Assembly: GCA_028023455.1 (NCBI GenBank) | Contig: JAQFVV010012396.1 | Span: 3,939,656 to 4,003,655 of the forward strand | Reading direction: 5' to 3' | Length of the DNA stretch: 64,000 bases | DNA from: Epiperipatus broadwayi | Lineage: Eukaryota; Onychophora; Udeonychophora; Euonychophora; Peripatidae | Shown here: piece after piece, positions 60,386 to 64,000 of the stretch | Position numbering within the stretch: the stretch's first letter is position 1 | How the letters are laid out: each line of letters begins with the position of its first letter | Translations under genes and position numbers: made by a program | The notes under the pieces: model-generated | Database searches by the model: none | Seen by the model: the letters and a program-made list of their open reading frames with translations, nothing else | Told to the model about the DNA's origin: nothing

Positions 60386-63295
60386 TTAAATCAGTAATAC
60401 TGAATCTAATTAGAGAAATATTGTACCATGATAATTACAGAGTTTATTAGATATGTTTCTGGACTGCATAAGTCTAGTATTATTATATTGAACTTATATA
60501 TTTTTAAATATAATTAACACTTCCACTTTACCACATATTATTAAAAATATAAATGAAGATATTTGAAAAAGATAAATAACACTCCAAAATACATTTTATG
60601 CAGACGTAGCACTCTTCAGTTTGTCCAAGTTATTTGCCTTTTGTCTTTTTATATGTTTCAAAAATATGTAGGGGAGTGGAAGTTTTAAATATATCTAAAG
60701 CTATTATTACACATGGAAAAAAGAGGTGAAATTCCATATATTTATATTTAATTTTTAAAAAAAGATATATAATATTTTAAAATGAGAATTAAAATGTATT
60801 TCTGAATTAGGGATAATTTTTAATTTACTAAATGATTAGTAATATTTGTTAATATATTTTCTGAAGTAATTGGTATCAAAGTTTTGAATGAGGAAAGTTT
60901 GACATTTGTAAATTAAAGTTTAATAAACAATTAGTATCTTGAAAGACCATATTAATTAGTATCATATTAGTTTTGAAGTGAAGTTTGTATAAATTATAAA
61001 GTTTTACTTTATTGGCAACATTATATTTACAAATCTCTATATGGTTTGGTGCAAGGGTAGAGTAGTAACCTCCAGAGCCCAAAATCCAAGTATCATGACT
61101 CAATCTGTTAATTTGAATGCCTGATTTTCTTATGAATTCCTGAGAGAAAAACTGAATTATTATCAACTATGTTGCTAATAATCATTAGCAAAGTTAAAAG
61201 TGCTAAAATGTTTAGAGGGGAATATAAATAAAAAGAATGTTATTGGAAATTACTATGAAAAAATGAAATGAAATCCAGTGAAAATAATCATGATACCAAT
61301 ATAAATGTTGGTATAATAGTTGTGATAATTATTGATGCCAGGACCAAAAAAAATGATAGATATAAGAAAATAAGATAAAAAAGAATGAAAATTCTAATGA
61401 CAATGATAAATTTTTTTAGTTATACTTCTTAAACTGAAAATAGCTGTTAGTCTATAATCTTTTAGTAATGTTAAATATCTTCCAATGGTAGTTGATGGTG
61501 TCAGAGAAAGACAATGATGTCTTAAAATTGTTTGGAATGTTTTGAATTTCATATTTGGCAAAGCAGAATAATGCTGAAAACAGATAATATTAAGAATAAT
61601 TCAAAATTGAAAAAAGAAACTTAGATTGTAATGGTTATATAATGTGACCTCAATTGTATTAAGATATAAGTAATATAAAAAAAGTAGTAGAATAAAAAAA
61701 ATGTTGTGTAAATTTAAGAGTAAGATATATTTTTACATATATAAATAAATAAGGCAATATAATATGATCTGCATGTTAAAACAGTATAAGATAACAAAAT
61801 TAATAATACCGTATATAGTTTTCCACTGTGTCTTTAGAAAATCAATATCTTACTTGCATTCAATAAATTTGATTCCATATTCAAGTAATTTAATGAAAAT
61901 ATTTAGATCATTATTCTTAAAAAATCTTATGATTTAATTTATTAACATGAGGTGCAAGCTATTGAATCATATTAAATTAATTCACAATATTAGGTTGATA
62001 TCTATACAAGCTAAAGATAACAAAGTTTTTTTAAAAAATAATTATATAATGCATTCAGTTATATTGATATTTTATAACATATTCTTTTATTCTAAGCAAG
62101 GTTCACTGAATAAATATTAATAAAGTACTTATGAGCATAAGCTACTGTGTTATTGCTTATTATATAATATAAAAAAATACGATAAGCAGGTTTATTTTTT
62201 AAAATAAAATGTCTTATTGATTCATATATAGTAAAGAAGGGGATATATGCAAGAAATTGTTTTACAAATGTTTAATTTTATATATTTTCTTATTATATAT
62301 ATTTTTTCAGATAACAGCAAACATAATGTGGCCCACTAATAGGAGATAATGTTTTTTTCTCTATACCACCTACATGACCAATCTGTGAATTAACATTTGT
62401 CTTACAATGTGTCCATTTAATTACTCATGACAAAAATTTTAAGCCACTAATATATCTCGATTTCAAGATATAATATGAAATGTGACAGTATGTTTCATGC
62501 CTCTATCCACAATGAAATGATATGCTGACATTAAATTTGGTCTTACTAAAACATCTAAAATGATTCAAACTGTATACAGCAATAAAGCTGTGATTCACAT
62601 ATATGGTTGCAAACTATTTGTAAAATTTTAGGATGGCAGAAAAAAAACACTGAAGATGATCAACAAAGATGCAAAATACATTGTCATTTTTTATATCATA
62701 ATTTATAATCCAGACATGCTAGAACCTTAAAAGTTTTGTGGTGAATAATTAAATTATGACATGATTCATGCATTGATTCACATTTATGCATTGTAAAGAC
62801 TTGGGGAAAAAGCTGGTCTCCATTTTATTAGAACAAATTATGTATTTTCAAAATTAAAAAATTGTAACAAATGTATTACACAGAAATATATAATAATTTT
62901 TATAATTAACTAACAACAAATTAAATTTTATAAAATATATATTAATTTTGTGCCACATGTGGTGGTGTAAATGGATTTAAACCTTTCACTTCTGATGTGC
63001 AAACATCATATGATCTGTGAGGAAACTAATTATTTGCCTATTATTTATAAGACCTTTATAATATTCACAACTTGTGAAGAAAATTACTGGCATTTTAATC
63101 ACTTTATAATTGATTGTTTTGAATTGTACTTATATACTGAATATTTACATTGTCTAATATTAAGTATTGAATGTCTTTAGAAAAATTTAACTTTATTTTA
63201 AATTTTCCAATTACATTTAATTGTTAGTAATAGCAGACAGGTTAATATATGCATAATATTTTGAGTGGTATTCTTCTCTCTTCTTCAGGTATTTC
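60386..63295. other. AT-rich non-coding stretch
   Basis: No supported gene. Frames at 60876-61166 (minus) and 62971-63180 (plus) lack motifs. The patch 61040-61140 is less AT-rich but unexplained. Confidence 0.5.
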
Positions 63296-63299
63296 TGGC

Positions 63300-63400
63300 C
63301 TGATTAGGGGCAGTGCTAGCATGGTAATCAAACATGGACTCTTAAATTCTTGAATATTAAATTTTAAAGTAACACTATAACCAGCTGAGCCATCCTGCCA
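63300..63400 (-). mobile_element. tRNA-derived SINE head
   Basis: Minus strand reads GGCAGGATGGCTCAGCTGGTT (63399 downward), where TGGCTCAGCTGG (63392-63381) fits the pol III A box. ATGTTTGATTACC (63335-63323) lies at B-box distance and is a degraded GGTTCGANTCC. The interval is longer than in a normal tRNA and no cloverleaf forms, so it is a SINE rather than a tRNA gene. Confidence 0.55.
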
Positions 63401-64000
63401 AAAACAACAATTAGTAAAAATTTCATATCCTTGTCTATGAGATTCCTCCTAATTTCTCCACTTTTTCCCAAGAATAAAACTGATCAATGGTTTTCATGGA
63501 TTATATATAGACACACTATGTTAACTTATGGGGTTATTTTTTATTGTTATAGCAGCAACTTCTTTAAATTTTTTTCTTTATTTTCAAAGGTCACAAATTT
63601 GATTTAATTACAAATTAAACATATGATTGAGAAAATTCTTATTGGAATAAATTCATGCAGTAAGATAAATATAAATTTTAATTAAATAAGCAAACTTATA
63701 TTGTTTTGATAGAATTTTGTTATTTTTACAAAAAAATACACCAGTTTATGAATATAAAGAATGAGATTTTACAATATTATTTTTTACAAGATTATAATAT
63801 TTTCAATAATTATAGATTGTTTTCATGTCTTAGATAATAGAAAAAGTAATTTTCATGTAACCTTACACTCAGGTGTCAGGCTAAGCATTTAGCAATTTTA
63901 TTCAGTTAATCTGTTGTTGTTTTTTAATACAATGTTCAGCTGATAGTCAATCCTAAAACTTTTTATTCTAAACCCATCACTCTGCTAAACTGCACATCTC
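63401..64000. other. AT-rich non-coding stretch
   Basis: Nothing recognised. Confidence 0.5.

Noticed and set aside
60876-61166. 96-codon minus frame in a less AT-rich patch
   Set aside because: No domain, no splice-site support and composition close to background; could be revisited with RNA data.

Overview
The window is non-coding-dominated DNA of a metazoan, most likely an AT-rich invertebrate. By eye it is about three quarters A+T and strongly depleted in CpG outside one patch. It is full of old LINEs, hAT and mariner relics, fold-back elements, (ATT)n and (TA)n arrays and tRNA-like SINE heads. Nothing looks bacterial or viral. The taxon cannot be fixed from the sequence; a mollusc, arthropod or cnidarian would all fit.

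Only one piece of host coding sequence is convincing: a 124-nt minus-strand exon at 52491-52614. It has proper splice sites and encodes the end of an ADAMTS/ADAMTS-like cysteine-rich domain and the start of its spacer. Most of the flanking sequence is therefore probably intron or 3' flank of that gene. A second host signal is a CpG-rich island at about 22.1-24.5 kb. It contains a plausible minus-strand first coding exon (22833-23042) that I cannot assign to a family.

Layout. 0-4.5 kb: AT-rich sequence with two interspersed repeat types. 4.5-7.2 kb: a minus-strand LINE fragment with a 496-codon reverse transcriptase frame, bounded on both sides by long (ATT)n. 7.2-9 kb: a repeat copy and an RTE-like relic. 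9.18-13.43 kb: two copies of an unclassified 1.88-kb element; a third, partial copy lies at 40.2 kb. 15.7-19.7, 25.4-28 and 36.26-40.2 kb: three more decayed copies of the same LINE family. The last carries ORF1, endonuclease, a nested hAT MITE and a 47-bp inverted repeat. 20-22 kb: a tandem repeat and a MITE. 22.1-24.5 kb: CpG island. 28.5 kb: an unexplained 183-codon open frame. 31-32.7 kb: a SINE-like/RTE chimera and a jockey/CR1-like LINE end. 43.7-46.2 kb: a 2.5-kb hAT transposon relic with target-site duplication. 46.4 kb: a long hairpin. 46.5-52.5 kb: AT-rich, little to see. 52.5 kb: ADAMTS-type exon. 53.7-54.4 kb: mariner transposase relic. 57.0-57.95 kb: a fold-back element followed by two inverted units. 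60.0-60.4 kb: a small retrocopy with a perfect 18-bp target-site duplication. 63.3 kb: tRNA-derived SINE head.

The most interesting signal is at 57.24-57.95 kb. Two inverted ~230-bp repeat units each hold a 44-nt sequence with the full architecture of a type I, minimal-stem-III hammerhead ribozyme. Helix II shows a compensatory base-pair change between the two units. A tRNA-like pol III A/B-box segment lies immediately downstream on the same strand in each unit. A third, degraded hammerhead-like motif lies at 42.16 kb. This looks like a retrozyme- or SINE-like family of self-cleaving repeats.
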